Assembly (NCBI RefSeq): GCF_000772085.1 | Contig: NZ_CP009755.1 | Location: 3,038,001-3,102,000, forward strand | DNA: 64,000 nt | Source: Curtobacterium sp. MR_MD2014 | GTDB taxonomy: Bacteria > Actinomycetota > Actinomycetes > Actinomycetales > Microbacteriaceae | Direction of reading: 5' to 3' | Shown here: positions 63,537 through 64,000 of the stretch, piece after piece | Layout: every line of letters starts with the position of its first letter | How positions within the stretch are numbered: position 1 is the first letter of the stretch | The notes under the pieces: model-generated | What the model saw: the letters and a program-made list of their open reading frames with translations, nothing else | What the model was told of the DNA's origin: nothing | Databases searched by the model: none | Program-made: the position numbers and the translations under genes

Positions 63537-64000
63537 TCAGTGCTCGGCGCCGATCGCCGCTTCGATCTCGTCGGCCCAGTCGGTCAGCCTCCGCTCGACA
63601 CCCGCCAACTCGGCGGGGGTAACGCCGTACTCACGCACACGCCGCGAACCGATCCTCCGCACCTGTCGGAGCGCCTCGGCGAAGAGCTGTCGATCGAAGC
63701 CGTCGTCGTGTTCGGCTGCGCCGTCGAGGAGCTCGGCGTCCGAGAACCTCCCGCTCCGGCGGATCGCGTCGACGTCGAGGTAGTCTCGCGCTTCCGCACG
63801 CGAGAACAAGGCTGCAACCTTGTTCGACACCGCGTCGTACTCGTCGAGCACCGGGCCGAGGGCGAGCACGACGGGTTGCCGAGCGCGCCAGTCGACTCCC
63901 AGGTCGACCTCGACCACCTCACCATCGAGCGTGACCCGCAGCCTGGCGAAGAGCTCGAAGCGTCTGGCGACGGCGACGACGAAGCCCTCGGAGGCGAGCT
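63537..64000 (-). CDS. AbiEii/AbiGii-type nucleotidyltransferase, C-terminal part
   Basis: Continues in frame to the right edge, so the start lies outside. The visible 154 codons read LASEGFVVAVARRFELFARL, then VTLDGEVVEVDLGVDWRARQ, SNKVAALFSRAEARDYLDVD and AIRRSGRFSDAELLDGAAEH. The order VEVDL - NK - A - F - R - ARDYLD is that of the AbiEii/AbiGii toxin superfamily (DUF1814), nucleotidyltransferase-fold toxins in type IV toxin-antitoxin and phage-defence pairs. The DNA-binding antitoxin gene would normally precede it, beyond the edge. Toxin activity is inferred. Confidence 0.72.
   Translation of the reverse strand, partial: LASEGFVVAVARRFELFARLRVTLDGEVVEVDLGVDWRARQPVVLALGPVLDEYDAVSNKVAALFSRAEARDYLDVDAIRRSGRFSDAELLDGAAEHDDGFDRQLFAEALRQVRRIGSRRVREYGVTPAELAGVERRLTDWADEIEAAIGAEH

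Overview
The window is about 70% G+C chromosomal DNA from a mycothiol-making, Gram-positive actinobacterium. The evidence is mshD, glnR, senX3/regX3-like genes, carD, fused ispDF, msiK and a mutT1-ppk pair. Gene content and intergenic style suggest Microbacteriaceae (a Curtobacterium-like organism), but that is inference from memory. Both ends are cut inside genes. I see no CRISPR array, transposase, integrase or rRNA; the only tRNA gene is tRNA-Lys(TTT).

Layout. 1-20.3 kb is mostly core: a glycerol dehydrogenase-like/DUF2090 pair, a YpfJ-type metallopeptidase, a membrane-anchored thioredoxin-fold protein, the ABC ATPase MsiK, a DUF4032 kinase-like protein, rlmB-cysS, carD-ispDF, a SenX3/RegX3-like system divergent from phoU, gpmA, a small membrane protein-nitrobindin-YgfZ operon, and glnR-mshD. 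20.3-41.2 kb is a type VII secretion-like island: a Ser/Thr kinase with an outside domain, an FHA-FtsK/SpoIIIE ATPase of EssC type, a membrane-anchored periplasmic-binding-like protein, a 927-residue coiled-coil lipoprotein, small membrane proteins, and an effector cassette (WXG100 protein, 1806-residue RHS toxin with a WXG-like N-terminus, probable immunity protein). EccB, EccD, EccE and mycosin are absent. 41.5-49.3 kb is a phosphate block (ppk, mutT1-like, pstS-C-A-B). 49.4-53.2 kb holds an ECF sigma/anti-sigma pair, small genes, tRNA-Lys and a candidate structured RNA. 53.5-57.6 kb is a galactose block (galM and a DeoR-type regulator divergent from galT-galK). 58.3-61.5 kb has glyA-folD under a ZTP riboswitch, divergent from clpS-DUF2017. 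A MarR-MFS pair and a partial AbiEii-like nucleotidyltransferase close the window.

How the parts work together. Runs of GTTCACC-type units at an exact 11-base period precede phoU and pstS, with a weaker run before ppk. This ties phosphate import, PhoU and polyphosphate synthesis to the SenX3/RegX3-like pair. In the secretion-like island, the kinase and the FHA domain of the ATPase suggest phosphorylation control. The WXG100 protein and the WXG-like N-terminus of the RHS protein suggest the export signals. The low-G+C toxin tip and immunity gene are the exchangeable cargo.

Regulatory style. Perfect hairpins close most convergent gene pairs. Several belong to recurring intergenic families. Two are built from the 5' end of the next gene (ispDF and tRNA-Lys), which is unusual.
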